The notes beneath the pieces are model-generated. The model ran no database searches and was not told the DNA's origin. It worked only from the letters and a program-made list of their open reading frames with translations. A stretch of 64,000 nt of DNA from an uncultured SAR86 cluster bacterium. Its GTDB lineage: Bacteria > Pseudomonadota > Gammaproteobacteria > Magnimaribacterales > Magnimaribacteraceae. A program made the translations under genes and the position numbers. The stretch is taken from positions 1 through 64,000 of the forward strand of contig CACOVO010000001.1 of assembly GCA_902630715.1 (NCBI GenBank), read 5' to 3'. Positions 31,721 to 46,257 of this stretch are shown here, piece by piece (the stretch's first letter is position 1; each line of letters starts with the position of its first letter).

Positions 31721-32821
31721 ATGAAATTCGTTACTGAAAAAGTTAAAATTGTAGAATCGTTGCAAAATGCTGCTGCTGTTGCAGAAAGACGACAAACCAT
31801 TCCAATACTTGCAAATCTGAGGCTGAAAATAATAGATGGAAGGCTTGAAGTCACAGCAACAGACCTCGAAATACAGATAAAGACTTTTTCCGATTTATTG
31901 GAAATTAAAGAGGAGGGCGAAACCACAGTATCAGCTAGAAAAATGTCTGAATTATGTAGGTCACTGCCAGATAATGAGAATGTCGAATTCAGCCTAGACA
32001 ATGGAAAACTTAGCGTTAGCTCAAGAAATTTTAATGCAGATTTCGCCACTATTTCTTCTGATGATTTTCCTGAGATTGAGATTAATGAGGAACAAATACC
32101 AATTTCTATTGATTCCGCTAAATTTAAGCGAGTGCTTTCAAAAACTTCGTTCTCTATGGCTTCGCAGGATGTTAGATATTATCTCAATGGAATGCTATTA
32201 GAAATAGGGGCTGGTAAAATAAATGGGGTTGCTACTGACGGTCATAGGCTTGCTTTTTCTTGTGTTGAAGCTGCAAGTACAGAACTTGAAACAAGAAATA
32301 TTTTACCTAGAAAAGCTGTATTAGAGCTAGCTAAGCTCCTATCCTCAAATGATGAAAGTATTGAGTTGCTCATTGGAGCTTCTTATGTGGACATTCGAAC
32401 TGAAAACTTAAGGTTTTGTAGCAAACTTATAGATGGCAAGTACCCGGACTATGACAAAGTTTTTCCCTCTGGGGATTCTTTTCCGTTAGAGGTAAGTAAA
32501 GAATTATTGCAATCAGCACTCACTAGAGCCTCTGTTCTGTCTAATGAAAAGTATAGAGGTGTGAGGTTTGAGTTGACAAAAAATAAACTCAAGCTTACTG
32601 CAAATAATCCAGAACAGGAATCGGCTGAGGAAGAGCTGGATGTTGCTTATTCTGGATCCGAGCTAGAAGTGGGATTCAATATAGGATATCTTCTCGATGT
32701 ACTTAACTCTATTGAATCAGACAATGTAAATTTTGAATTTTATGGTGAGGATTCAAGCTGCATAATTAAAGAGAAAGACTCTGAGAATGATTTATATGTA
32801 ATCATGCCCATGAGGCTCTGA
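31721..32821 (+). CDS. dnaN: DNA polymerase III beta clamp
   Basis: Position after dnaA; GVATDGHRLAF; C-terminal MPMRL. Confidence 0.98.
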   Translation: MKFVTEKVKIVESLQNAAAVAERRQTIPILANLRLKIIDGRLEVTATDLEIQIKTFSDLLEIKEEGETTVSARKMSELCRSLPDNENVEFSLDNGKLSVSSRNFNADFATISSDDFPEIEINEEQIPISIDSAKFKRVLSKTSFSMASQDVRYYLNGMLLEIGAGKINGVATDGHRLAFSCVEAASTELETRNILPRKAVLELAKLLSSNDESIELLIGASYVDIRTENLRFCSKLIDGKYPDYDKVFPSGDSFPLEVSKELLQSALTRASVLSNEKYRGVRFELTKNKLKLTANNPEQESAEEELDVAYSGSELEVGFNIGYLLDVLNSIESDNVNFEFYGEDSSCIIKEKDSENDLYVIMPMRL

Positions 32822-33891
32822 TGCCTCTCCAAAAAGTTCATCTAGAAAATTTTAGATTATTCAAAAGCAAAGTATTTTCATTTTCGAAAGGTACTAACTT
32901 AATCATAGGGCCAAATGGGTCGGGTAAAACAAGTATATTGGAAGCCATAAATATACTTATATCTGGAAACTCCTTTAGAGAAAAGGATACAAAAGTTTGT
33001 GCAAACCAGGTTAATAATTTTTTTAACCTTAAGGGAAAGGGGACTTTACAAAATAAAAACTTAGAATTAAGCGCAAGCAACGGTATCGGGCTAAGAATGC
33101 ATTCTGTTAGAAAATTGAATGGTAAGCAAATCAGTAAGAGCAAAATATTTTATCCTCTTTTGGTCATTGGCAAAACTCTTAAGATGATTGATGGTGAGCC
33201 CGATATAAGGCGGGAGCATTATAATCACCTCATGTTTCACGTGAAACCTGGGACAGTTAAATTATATAAAAATTACCAAAAGGCTTTAAAACAAAGAAAT
33301 AAATGCCTTAAAAATAAGTTCTCTGACAAAGAACTACTTACTTGGTCAGAAGAATTATCTAAAGCAGGCTTGGAGTTAAGTCTGCAACAATATGATTTTT
33401 TTAAAATTTTTAAAGAAAACATAAAAACATGTATCAGTGACATAACTGAATCCGGGGATTTTGATTTCTTGAGCGGGTTAAATATAAACTTTTCAAAAGG
33501 TTGGGACCGGGCTAAAACATTAGATGAATCCTTAAAAGAATCTTTAGACAAAGATAGAGTCTTGGGATATACATCAAAAGGACCTCATAGAATGGATATC
33601 TTATATAAGGTGAGCAATAAACTAGCTTCTTCCAATCTTTCTAGGGGCCAACTTAAAGTATTGATTTTATTGGTTTTTTTATCAAATATATCGCTTATTG
33701 AAAATTTAACTGAAGCAGAGGTTATATTAATGATAGATGATTTAGGATCTGAGCTTGATACGAGCAATTTAAGATCTATTGTCAAAAAAATAATTGAAAC
33801 TGGCAAGCAAACTATTCTGACTGGGATTGAGGGTGAGGAGATTCAAATTTCTATTAAAGATTTAGCAAATTTTACACAGATAAATCTTTAA
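32821..33891 (+). CDS. recF: DNA replication/repair protein RecF
   Basis: LENFRLFKSKVFSFSKGTNLIIGPNGSGKTSILEAI; starts at the dnaN stop. Confidence 0.96.
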   Translation: MPLQKVHLENFRLFKSKVFSFSKGTNLIIGPNGSGKTSILEAINILISGNSFREKDTKVCANQVNNFFNLKGKGTLQNKNLELSASNGIGLRMHSVRKLNGKQISKSKIFYPLLVIGKTLKMIDGEPDIRREHYNHLMFHVKPGTVKLYKNYQKALKQRNKCLKNKFSDKELLTWSEELSKAGLELSLQQYDFFKIFKENIKTCISDITESGDFDFLSGLNINFSKGWDRAKTLDESLKESLDKDRVLGYTSKGPHRMDILYKVSNKLASSNLSRGQLKVLILLVFLSNISLIENLTEAEVILMIDDLGSELDTSNLRSIVKKIIETGKQTILTGIEGEEIQISIKDLANFTQINL

Positions 33892-33911
33892 TTTTATATT
33901 AAAATATGTAG

Positions 33912-37146
<3,235 letters not shown>

Positions 37147-37639
37147 TTGGTGGGCAATTTTTTGTTCCTAACACTCTCTCACCGTACCCTCCTGTTTGTA
37201 TTAGCAATGGAATTGAGCCATGACTAATTCCAGCCAAAATGTCTGATTCTTTATCGCCAACGAAATACTTCCCTTGAAGGTTAACTCCAAGAACTTGTTC
37301 AATTTCTATCAATAATCCCGTCTCCGGTTTTCTACATCCACACAAACTCTCAGGTGCATGAGGGCAGTAAGCTATGTATTCAATATTGCCACCTACTTTT
37401 TTTAAAAGATTAATCATGTGCTGATGTATCCCTTCTAATTCTATTTCACTGATTATTTTCTTTTCTATACAGGCTTGATTGGTCGCTATTGCAACCCCAT
37501 ATCCATTTTGATTTAACAACGCAATAGCTTCAAGGCTACCTTCTATAGGTTTAAATTCGTTTGGATTCGTTACATAAGTCATTAGATCAACATTAATGAC
37601 TCCATCTCTGTCTAAGATAACAATGTCTTGCATTATCGT

Positions 37640-38989
37640 TTAAATTCGATAATTTTCATTTAAATATGCTCTAACTTCTTCTAAATGAACTCTTTCCTGT
37701 TTCATGCTATCTCGGTCTCTTATGGTTATTGTACTATCTTCAAGAGTTTGGAAATCGACGGTGATGCATGCAGGTGTACCAATTTCGTCATTTTTTCTGT
37801 AGTTTTTGCCGATGTTTCCTGTATTTTCCAATAATACTCTTCCGTCTATTGTTTTTTGAAGTTGATTTTTTACATTCATTGATTTTTCTACAATAGACAA
37901 TTCATTCTTTTTTAATGGCATAACAGCAACTTTTATAGGTGCCAAATGCGGTTTTAAGGCTAAAACAATCCTTGAGTTTCCATTTTCAAGGCTCTCTAAT
38001 TGATAGGCTTCATTAAGTATTGCTAAAAAACCTCTATCAACGCCTGCAGAAGGCTCAATCACGTAAGGAACTATCCATTCTTTAGTTTCAAGGTCTTGCA
38101 CAGCCAATTTAGCATTAGATTGTGTGTTTTCAGAAACTTGTGCGTTTATATTTAAGTCTCTTTGTCCCTTAGTATGAGATCCTAGGTCGAAATCTGTTCT
38201 ATTTGCAATACCTTCAAGCTCTTCAAGGCCATGGGGATATCTATACATGATATCTACCGTTGCTTTAGAGTAGTGCGCTAGTTCATCAGGCGGAACATGA
38301 TATAGCTCAATACTATCTCCCTTGATACCCTGGTCTTCCCACCATTGCAATCTTATGTCGGTCCATTTTTTATGCCAATCTTCATCATCTCCAGGATTAA
38401 CAAAGAATTCAAGTTCCATTTGCTCAAATTCACGAACTCTGAATATAAAGTTTCTTGGAGTTATCTCATTTCTAAAAGCCTTACCCATTTGAGCAATGCC
38501 AAAGGGAAGCTTGTGTGGTGACGAATCTAAGACATTTTTAAAATTGGTAAAAATATTTTGTGCTGTTTCAGGTCTCAAGTAGGCAAAAGAATTATCATCC
38601 TCTATAGGACCCACATTAGTTTTGAACATCAGGTTAAAGTTTCTGGGCTCTGTAAGGTCTTCTTTTTTACAATAGTCTGGAACCTGGTCTGCCCTAAATC
38701 TTTCTCCGCACGACTTACAATCAACCAATGGATCAGTGAATGTATCTTCGTGCCCTGAATATTTCAAAACTAAACGATTTGTCAGAATGGATGAGTCTAA
38801 TCCTTCTATGTCATCTCTTTCATAAATCATAGATTTCCACCATGATTTTTTTAGGTTATTTTTGAGTTCTACACCAAGAGGACCATAATCATATAGACCT
38901 TGAAGTCCCCCATAAATTTCGTTTGATTGAAATATAAAGCCTCTCCTTTTACACAGAGAAACAAGGTCATCCATTGAGTGATTTTTCAT
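37640..38989 (-). CDS. glyS: glycyl-tRNA synthetase, single-chain (alpha2) type
   Basis: [35 protein letters not shown]...[13 protein letters not shown]...[22 protein letters not shown]. Confidence 0.96.
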   Translation of the reverse strand: MKNHSMDDLVSLCKRRGFIFQSNEIYGGLQGLYDYGPLGVELKNNLKKSWWKSMIYERDDIEGLDSSILTNRLVLKYSGHEDTFTDPLVDCKSCGERFRADQVPDYCKKEDLTEPRNFNLMFKTNVGPIEDDNSFAYLRPETAQNIFTNFKNVLDSSPHKLPFGIAQMGKAFRNEITPRNFIFRVREFEQMELEFFVNPGDDEDWHKKWTDIRLQWWEDQGIKGDSIELYHVPPDELAHYSKATVDIMYRYPHGLEELEGIANRTDFDLGSHTKGQRDLNINAQVSENTQSNAKLAVQDLETKEWIVPYVIEPSAGVDRGFLAILNEAYQLESLENGNSRIVLALKPHLAPIKVAVMPLKKNELSIVEKSMNVKNQLQKTIDGRVLLENTGNIGKNYRKNDEIGTPACITVDFQTLEDSTITIRDRDSMKQERVHLEEVRAYLNENYRI

Positions 38990-39017
38990 TGGTTAGTAAG
39001 TGCTCACTATTGTTAAT

Positions 39018-39896
39018 TTATTTATAATATATAGATTTTTGATCTGTTCTCTTAAATTTTTTGTATTCCCATGAATATTGACTTGGAAATTTCATTATAC
39101 ATTTTTCAAACTCCAAATTCATTTTATCTACACCTTCCTGAATACCGTCTGATAAGAAAATAGAATCTTCGAAATGGATACAAAAGCCTTCGCCATTTTC
39201 TTTTCTTTCACAGAACATTAGGTGTGCAGCACAATTTGTTTTTTGTTGTAATTTTGGTAACAGAGTCATCGAATATATTTCCTTATCAAAAAACCTTGAT
39301 AAGATTCCATGATCTTTTTTTGGAACTTGATCAGAAGCAATAGCAACTACATTTCCTTCTCTTAAAGATTTTAAAATTTCTCTAATACCTTGGGTGCTGA
39401 TATCGACCATTCTCACCCCGAGGCTGTTTCTATATTTACGGATAGCAAAATCTAGGTATTTGTTTTTTGGTTTTGTAAAAGGAATGATGCATTTTGTATT
39501 TCTTCCTAAGAAATTAATTAAGATCTCAATATTTCCTAAATGAGGGGTAAAAAGCACTACACCATTTCCTTTCTCTATTGAATTTTCGATAGATTTAAAA
39601 TTCCTTACATCTATAAGGTTATTATCAATAATATAGCCTGGCTTACTCCAAGCAATACCGCTTTCAAGTATATTCATCGAACTCTGAAATAAGCTTTCTT
39701 TAAGAAGCTTTTTTATATCGTAAGTTTCCAAATTTGGGAAAACCAGACTTAGATTCGCTTCTGTTATTTTTTTGTGTTTGTTAGGAATAATATAAAACAA
39801 GAATGACATTACCTTTCCAAGAAAGAAAAGATATTTATATGGAATAATACAGAGAGCTTTTAAGGAAGCACCAATAATTATATTTAAAGGTGACAT
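39018..39896 (-). CDS. lipid A biosynthesis lauroyl/acyltransferase family (LpxL/HtrB-like)
   Basis: VVLFTPHLGNIEILINFLG...ASDQVPKKDHGILSRFF. Confidence 0.88.
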   Translation of the reverse strand: MSPLNIIIGASLKALCIIPYKYLFFLGKVMSFLFYIIPNKHKKITEANLSLVFPNLETYDIKKLLKESLFQSSMNILESGIAWSKPGYIIDNNLIDVRNFKSIENSIEKGNGVVLFTPHLGNIEILINFLGRNTKCIIPFTKPKNKYLDFAIRKYRNSLGVRMVDISTQGIREILKSLREGNVVAIASDQVPKKDHGILSRFFDKEIYSMTLLPKLQQKTNCAAHLMFCERKENGEGFCIHFEDSIFLSDGIQEGVDKMNLEFEKCIMKFPSQYSWEYKKFKRTDQKSIYYK

Positions 39897-39903
39897 ATGT
39901 TGC

Positions 39904-41352
39904 TTAATTTCTCCAAAACGCAGGTGTAAACAACAAAAGTAAAGTAAATATTTCGAGCCTTCCTAACAGCATTGCCAAGCATAATGCTATCTTCGAACCA
40001 TCAGTTATATCTTTATAATTTTCAGAAACCATACCTAATCCAGGGCCAAGGTTATTAAGAGTTGCCCCTACAGCAGAAAAGGAAGTCAAGAAATCATTAT
40101 TTTGAGATAGGAGAATCATAAGTATAAATAAGAAGGTAGCCACATACACTGCAAAAAACCCCCAAACCGACTCAGAAACTTTTGGATCTAGGGTTTTTTT
40201 ACCAAATTTTATCGTCACAATGGCATTTGGATGTATAAGTTTTGTTATTTCACTCGAACCCTGTCGAATTAATATAAGCGCCCTAATAACTTTTATACCT
40301 CCACCTGTAGAGCCTGCGCAAGCACCTATAAAGGCAGCTACTAATAACATTATTGGAACGAAGAGAGGCCAATTTGAGTAATTAGATGTAAGAAAGCCGG
40401 TAGTTGTTCCTATAGACACAGCTTGAAAGACACTATCAACGACCATATCGTCATAGATTCTGTCACTAAAGTATAAGGTGAGAAATGTTATAAATGCTGT
40501 AGTTATAAGTAATGATAAATAGAGTTTTACCTCAGAGTCGTAGAAATAGTGCAGAACCCTTCTCTTTGTCCAAGCTAAATAATGAAGAGCAAAATTAATG
40601 CCTGAAATTATCATAAATATGATGGCTGTCCACCTCAATCCACTATTATTAAAATAAGCAAAACTTTCATCATGAGTTGAAAAGCCCCCTATAGATATTG
40701 TGGAGAAAGCATGACTTACTGCGTCAAACCAACTCATCCCAAAAAACTTGTAGAGAATAGAGCAAGCAATTGTCATTGTAAGGTAAACAAACCATAAGGC
40801 TTTTGCCGTTTCAGTTATCCTTGGAGTCATTTTAGAGTCTTTTAAAGGCCCCGGCGTTTCTGCTTTATAAAGTTGCATTCCTCCAACACCAAGAAGTGGA
40901 AGAACTGCCACAGCTAAAACAATAATACCCATACCACCAAGCCATTGAAGTAACTGACGATAAAATAGTAAGGATTTTGGCATTTCATCCAAACCAATGA
41001 ATACTGTAGCACCGGTTGTAGTTAGGCCTGATATTGACTCAAAGAGTGAATCAATGTAGTCGACCCCCTCTAAATTTGCATTGTAGAATGGAATAGAACC
41101 GAAAAACCCTAGAACAGTCCAGAAAAAAATAGTGATAATAAAGCCATCTTTTGTTCTTAAATCACCGTTTTTTTCTGAAGCAAGAAAAAACAGAAAAGAT
41201 CCAACCAAAAAAGTTATAAACCCTGTAGATATAAAGTTATAAACCAGATCCTTTTCATTTAGGAAATAAGCCAGAAACCCAGGAACAAACTGTGCGAAAC
41301 TGAAAATCATTAGAAGAGTCCCTAAAATTCTAGTGGTGTAGGGGAATTTCAT
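39904..41352 (-). CDS. trkH: Trk potassium uptake protein TrkH
   Basis: GLTTTGATVF, WLGGMGIIVLAVAVLPLLGVGGMQLYKAETPGP, GACAGSTGGGIKVIR. Confidence 0.96.
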   Translation of the reverse strand: MKFPYTTRILGTLLMIFSFAQFVPGFLAYFLNEKDLVYNFISTGFITFLVGSFLFFLASEKNGDLRTKDGFIITIFFWTVLGFFGSIPFYNANLEGVDYIDSLFESISGLTTTGATVFIGLDEMPKSLLFYRQLLQWLGGMGIIVLAVAVLPLLGVGGMQLYKAETPGPLKDSKMTPRITETAKALWFVYLTMTIACSILYKFFGMSWFDAVSHAFSTISIGGFSTHDESFAYFNNSGLRWTAIIFMIISGINFALHYLAWTKRRVLHYFYDSEVKLYLSLLITTAFITFLTLYFSDRIYDDMVVDSVFQAVSIGTTTGFLTSNYSNWPLFVPIMLLVAAFIGACAGSTGGGIKVIRALILIRQGSSEITKLIHPNAIVTIKFGKKTLDPKVSESVWGFFAVYVATFLFILMILLSQNNDFLTSFSAVGATLNNLGPGLGMVSENYKDITDGSKIALCLAMLLGRLEIFTLLLLFTPAFWRN

Positions 41353-41354
41353 TT

Positions 41355-42722
41355 CTAATTTGGCGAAAACGTTTCTTTGACTTGTTTAATAGCTTTTTTA
41401 TCCGTGAGAAAAACTATGACATGATCGTTCTCCCTCAAATGTACGTGATCATGCGCTATCTTGCCTTTATTGTCTCTTATTATCGCACCAATAGTTGCTC
41501 CATCAGGTAATGCAATTTCGCCCAATTCTTTTCCTACACTACCCTCTTTTCCTGAAGGCGATTCCTTTGCTATTGCCTCTATGGCTTCTGCTGCACCTCT
41601 TCTTAACGAATGTACTTTTACAACATCTTTCCCTTCGATCTCAGCAAGAAAAGTACCAATTGTTATTTGAGAGGGCGCAATGGCAATATCGATACCCTTA
41701 TCTTGAACAAGATCTACGTAAGCGGGATTGTTAATTAAGGCAACCACTTTATGTGCTCCCATATCTTTAGCGAGCAGGCATGACATAACATTTGCTTCAT
41801 CATCGTCTGTGACTGCTGCAAAAACGTCAGTTCCTTCAATATTTTCTTCGTGAAGAAGATGTTTGTCACAAACATTCCCTTCTAAAACAATTGTTTGTTC
41901 TAGTTTCTCTGATAATCTTTTTGCCCTTTCGTGATTTGCATCAATTATTTTTACTCTATGATTGCCTTCAATTCTCTTAGCAAGCCTGCTACCAATTTTT
42001 CCTCCTCCAGCAATAATTATATTTTTATAGGGTTCCTCTTTTTTTCTCATCTCATTTACAACTTTCGAAGCCTCTCCTTTCTTTGAGATAAAAAATACCT
42101 CGTCACCAGCTCTTATTGTAGTTTGCCCTGTTGGGACAATTGACTGCCCATCCCTAAATATGGCCGCAACCCTAGAATCAACCTTAGGCATATGTTTTTT
42201 TAGATCTGCAATTTCATGGCCTATCATGGGACCACCGTCAACCGCTTTCACAGCAACCAGATTGAGTTCGCCTTCTCCGAATTCCATGACCTGTAGAGAA
42301 CCAGGAACTTCTATGAGTCCCTCAATGTGATCTGTGATAAGTTGCTCTGGACTAATGTGTATATCGACAGGTATTACTCCTGAATCCATTGCCTCTTTAG
42401 TTTTACCTTTTAGATAAGAGATTTCCCTAACTCTTGCAATTGTTTTTACAGACTCATTAAGAACCTTAGATATCATGCATGAGACAAGATTGATTTCGTC
42501 GCTAGCCGTCACCGCAACAACCATATCAGCATCATTAATACCTGCATTTACCAAAATATTTGGGTAAGAGGCATTTCCTAAAATAGTTTTTATATCAGCT
42601 TCTTCTTCAAGCTTTGTGAGTCTGGCGCCATCGTTGTCTACGATTGTTAAGTCGTTCTCTTGAGACAAAAGGTTAGCTAGAGTACTACCTACAGCCCCGG
42701 CCCCCAAAATGACTATTTTCAC
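41355..42722 (-). CDS. trkA: Trk system potassium uptake protein TrkA
   Basis: Two RCK/NAD-binding halves: MKIVILGAGAVGSTLANLLS and NIIIAGGGKIGSRLAKRIE. Confidence 0.96.
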   Translation of the reverse strand: MKIVILGAGAVGSTLANLLSQENDLTIVDNDGARLTKLEEEADIKTILGNASYPNILVNAGINDADMVVAVTASDEINLVSCMISKVLNESVKTIARVREISYLKGKTKEAMDSGVIPVDIHISPEQLITDHIEGLIEVPGSLQVMEFGEGELNLVAVKAVDGGPMIGHEIADLKKHMPKVDSRVAAIFRDGQSIVPTGQTTIRAGDEVFFISKKGEASKVVNEMRKKEEPYKNIIIAGGGKIGSRLAKRIEGNHRVKIIDANHERAKRLSEKLEQTIVLEGNVCDKHLLHEENIEGTDVFAAVTDDDEANVMSCLLAKDMGAHKVVALINNPAYVDLVQDKGIDIAIAPSQITIGTFLAEIEGKDVVKVHSLRRGAAEAIEAIAKESPSGKEGSVGKELGEIALPDGATIGAIIRDNKGKIAHDHVHLRENDHVIVFLTDKKAIKQVKETFSPN

Positions 42723-42779
42723 AAGTTTATGTTAGACAATTTTTTCCGATTATAGTCTTATTTTAAGATTAGAAAATAT

Positions 42780-43730
42780 TTATTGAGTTTTGTATGAGAA
42801 ATTTTTTGAATTTGTAATTAATTCCTTATAAGCAGATATAAATTCTTTGGCGGTAACTTTTTTTCTTCCTTCGATTTGAAGTGTATTTATTTTTATTCTC
42901 GTATCATTTTTACAGGCCACTGTGAGTATCTCATCATTTAAATCAATTAAACCTGGTTTTGAGGATTCTGAAGAAATTGTCTCTGATACATCGTGAATTT
43001 TCACCCTTTTATTAGTCAAAAAAGTAAAAACACCATACTTTTCTGAAAGCGCATTAACTTTTTTAACCAGCTCACTTGAGCTTGTATTTGCCCAATCAAT
43101 CTGAAGGTCTTGTTTTTTTATTTTAGGAGCCAGAGAAAAATTATCATGATCTTGCTCTAAGCTTTTTGCTTGTCTATTTTTTATTCTATTGAGAAACGGA
43201 ACAAATTTTTTTTTGCTTAATTCAATGAGCTTTTTCTCTATATCTGATAACTTATCATTTGGTTCGATCATACATTCATGCATCTCATATACAGGTCCCT
43301 CATCTAGCCCCTCAGTCATTTTCATATAGCTCAAACCGGTTTTTTTATCGCCATTCATAATAGAGTATTCCATCGGAGACGCCCCCCTCCACTTGGGTAA
43401 CAGGGAGCCATGTACGTTGATGCAGCCGATTTTTGGAATATCTAATATTTCTTTTGGAATAATAAGACCATAAGCCACAACAACCATTAGGTCTGGCTTT
43501 ATTTCTTTTATTTTTTGGACTGAATCTAAATTCTTAAGAGACATAGGCTGAAATAAGTCGAACCCTTTTTTTAAGGAAATTTCTTTAACCGGAGAAAGTG
43601 AAATCTTTTTTCCTCTTCCTGAAACTCTATCTGGTTGGGTTAAAACACAAGAAATATGAAAATCCGAATCTATAAGCATCTCAAGATGCCGGGCTGCAAA
43701 ATTTGGAGTTCCTGCAAAAATTATATTCAC
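42780..43730 (-). CDS. fmt: methionyl-tRNA formyltransferase
   Basis: NIIFAGTPNFAARHL...NVHGSLLPKWRGASPMEYSIMNGD. Confidence 0.97.
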   Translation of the reverse strand: MNIIFAGTPNFAARHLEMLIDSDFHISCVLTQPDRVSGRGKKISLSPVKEISLKKGFDLFQPMSLKNLDSVQKIKEIKPDLMVVVAYGLIIPKEILDIPKIGCINVHGSLLPKWRGASPMEYSIMNGDKKTGLSYMKMTEGLDEGPVYEMHECMIEPNDKLSDIEKKLIELSKKKFVPFLNRIKNRQAKSLEQDHDNFSLAPKIKKQDLQIDWANTSSSELVKKVNALSEKYGVFTFLTNKRVKIHDVSETISSESSKPGLIDLNDEILTVACKNDTRIKINTLQIEGRKKVTAKEFISAYKELITNSKNFSYKTQ

Positions 43731-43731
43731 T

Positions 43732-44232
43732 TCAAACCTTACTTTTTAAAAGTTTCTTTCTAATCATTTCTCTTTTAACGCTGGAGATAAAATCAACCAT
43801 AAGCTTACCATTAAGGTGATCTATTTCGTGTTGCACTACCACTGCCATAAGATCCTCAATTTCATCCATTTGTCTTTGACCATTCAAATCGGTGAAGGAC
43901 ACTTTAACTTTACTTGGCCTTTTAACCTCTTCATAAAATCCTGGTATAGATAGACATCCTTCAGAGTATGACTTTTTTTCCGGGTTCAGTATTTCTACTA
44001 TTTCTGGATCTACAAACACTCTTGGCTCTGTTTTATCAGGACTTATGTCTAATACAAATACCCTTTTGTGAATGTTGACTTGTGTGGCAGCAAGTCCAAT
44101 ACCTGAGCCTTCATACATTGTTTCTAACATATCCTCAGAAAGTTTTTTGATAGATTCATCAACTACTCCAACCGGCTCGGCCACAGTCCTAAGTCTTGGA
44201 TCAGGGAAAATAAGAATTTTTAGTAATGACAT
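43732..44232 (-). CDS. def: peptide deformylase
   Basis: [27 protein letters not shown]. Confidence 0.98.
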   Translation of the reverse strand: MSLLKILIFPDPRLRTVAEPVGVVDESIKKLSEDMLETMYEGSGIGLAATQVNIHKRVFVLDISPDKTEPRVFVDPEIVEILNPEKKSYSEGCLSIPGFYEEVKRPSKVKVSFTDLNGQRQMDEIEDLMAVVVQHEIDHLNGKLMVDFISSVKREMIRKKLLKSKV

Positions 44233-44269
44233 TATTCAATTTTAATCATATTAGTATACAATTTTTGTT

Positions 44270-44776
44270 TTGGAGAAAAATGTGTCAGTGACAGTATCAA
44301 TACTTATAGGATCGGAATCGGATTTAGACTTAGCTAATAAATGTTCAGAAACTCTGGACTCTCTTTCAATAACAAATTCAATACAAGTCCTCTCTGCTCA
44401 TAGAACTCCAGGACTCCTCGAATCTCATATAAGAGAGTGCGAAGGCGGTGGAACAAAAGTTTTTATTGCCATGGCCGGTTTAGCAGCTCATTTGGCTGGC
44501 GCTGTTGCCTCTAAAACCGTCTTACCGGTAATTGGTGTGCCTGGAGATGGAGGACCCCTGAGTGGAATGGATGCACTATTATCTACAGTTCAAATGCCAA
44601 AAGGAATCCCTGTTGCAACTGTAGCAATTGGTTCTGCTGGAGCAATCAATTCTGCATATCTTGCAGCACAAATGTTAGGTATAGAATCTGAATCAATCAG
44701 AGCTGCCCTTTTAAAAGTCAGAGAAGATGGAGTAGAGGCCATCATTGAGTCTAATAAGAAGCTTGCCGATGCTTAG
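44270..44776 (+). CDS. purE: N5-carboxyaminoimidazole ribonucleotide mutase
   Basis: ILIGSESDLDLANKCSETL...SAHRTP...AMAGLAAHLAGAVASKTVLPVIGVP. Confidence 0.96.
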   Translation: MEKNVSVTVSILIGSESDLDLANKCSETLDSLSITNSIQVLSAHRTPGLLESHIRECEGGGTKVFIAMAGLAAHLAGAVASKTVLPVIGVPGDGGPLSGMDALLSTVQMPKGIPVATVAIGSAGAINSAYLAAQMLGIESESIRAALLKVREDGVEAIIESNKKLADA

Positions 44777-44780
44777 CTAA

Positions 44781-45314
44781 ATGGGCTCTATTGGGTCAAT
44801 CCTTGAGTATTTGCAATCTGGGGAAACAATAGCTTACCCAACTGAAGGAGTCTGGGGACTGGGGTGCGATCCATCCAATACTGATGCAATTAAAAAATTA
44901 TTAAATCTAAAAGGCCGTTCAAAAGATAAAGGATTGATTCTAATTGGCTCGCAGTTTGAGCAATTTGAAAACTTTGCTTATGTTGAAGACTTTAAAGAAA
45001 AATTGATGTCTAAATGGCCCGGACCTCATACTTGGCTTGTTCCAGCCAAAGAAAATTTGAGTGACTACATAAAAGGTGAAAATGAAAAAGTTGCTTTAAG
45101 GTTAACGAATCATATGTCTGTATGCAGATTATGTGACTCTTTTGGAGGTCCAATAGTCTCAACCTCCGCAAATAAGGAGGGCCACCCAACACTTAATAAT
45201 CCGAAAGAAATTTTAGAGAGCTTTCCAGAAGTAAAGTGTCTTAAGGGTGATCTGGGAGGACTTGCTAAACCCTCAACCATACAAGATGTAATCACCGATA
45301 TGATCATCAGATAG
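44781..45314 (+). CDS. tsaC: threonylcarbamoyl-AMP synthase (YrdC/Sua5 family)
   Basis: GETIAYPTEGVWGLGCDPSN...KGRSKDKGLILI. Confidence 0.95.
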   Translation: MGSIGSILEYLQSGETIAYPTEGVWGLGCDPSNTDAIKKLLNLKGRSKDKGLILIGSQFEQFENFAYVEDFKEKLMSKWPGPHTWLVPAKENLSDYIKGENEKVALRLTNHMSVCRLCDSFGGPIVSTSANKEGHPTLNNPKEILESFPEVKCLKGDLGGLAKPSTIQDVITDMIIR

Positions 45315-45316
45315 TT

Positions 45317-46132
45317 ATGTCAATTTCAAAAAAATTTGCAGTCGTTGGTAACCCAATTAAGCATTCTCTTTCTCCGAGAATTCATAATATATTTGCAAGG
45401 GAATTTGATTTAGATATCTCCTATGAAGCTTTATGCATTGAGCCAGAAGAATTTGAGCTCTCCATAGCTAAGTTATTTGAAAAAGGATACCAAGGCTTGA
45501 ATGTGACTCTGCCCTTGAAGGAGCTTGCTTTTGAATTTGCTGATAACTTATCTGAAGAGTCAGATTTATGTAGGTCAGTTAATACTTTGTGGATGAAAGG
45601 ATCTACTCGATGCGCCGATTCTACCGATGGAAGGGGTCTCATATCAGATCTAAACAACAAAAACATTACTCTCAAAAAAAAAGAAATTGTTATTTTGGGG
45701 GCTGGCGGCTCTGCTAAAGCAATAATCCCGAGCATACTTAGAGAGTCGCCTAAAAGGCTTACTATTATCAATAGAACATTCTCAAATGCGGAGCAAGTTG
45801 CAGACCAATTCTCTTCATTAGAGGGAAATATAGATATTATTCCGATTTCGGAAAGTTTAAATTTTCAGCCTGACCTTGTCTTAAATACTTCCTCAGCCGG
45901 TATTCTCGACCAAGATTTCAAGTTACCAGAAAACTTATTCGGAGATCATACATGCGTTTATGACCTTTCTTACTCAGAAGAATTAACTCCTTTTATTAAA
46001 ATTGCAGTTAATTCAGGAATAAAGAACCACTTTGACGGTTTGGGTATGTTGATTGAACAAGCCGCTTTGAGTTTTGAGATATGGACTGGACTAAATCCGA
46101 ATACAAGCATCGATAGAAATGAGATCATTTGA
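45317..46132 (+). CDS. aroE: shikimate dehydrogenase
   Basis: FAVVGNPIKHSLSPRIHNIFA; VILGAGGSAKAIIPSIL. Confidence 0.97.
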   Translation: MSISKKFAVVGNPIKHSLSPRIHNIFAREFDLDISYEALCIEPEEFELSIAKLFEKGYQGLNVTLPLKELAFEFADNLSEESDLCRSVNTLWMKGSTRCADSTDGRGLISDLNNKNITLKKKEIVILGAGGSAKAIIPSILRESPKRLTIINRTFSNAEQVADQFSSLEGNIDIIPISESLNFQPDLVLNTSSAGILDQDFKLPENLFGDHTCVYDLSYSEELTPFIKIAVNSGIKNHFDGLGMLIEQAALSFEIWTGLNPNTSIDRNEII

Positions 46133-46257
46133 AGCTCTGTTTTTACTCAATTTACTTATACTTCTTAGCCTTTAAAGTATTGTTTGAGCTATTTGATTGG
46201 TTTAGAATACGTGCGCTGCAGCGTTCGCCCACCTAAAGGGTAAATATAAAAAATTTA

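Noticed and set aside
46133-46257. tRNA or small RNA in the aroE-coxB spacer
   Set aside because: No cloverleaf recognised; only a short GC-rich palindrome (gcgctgcagcg).
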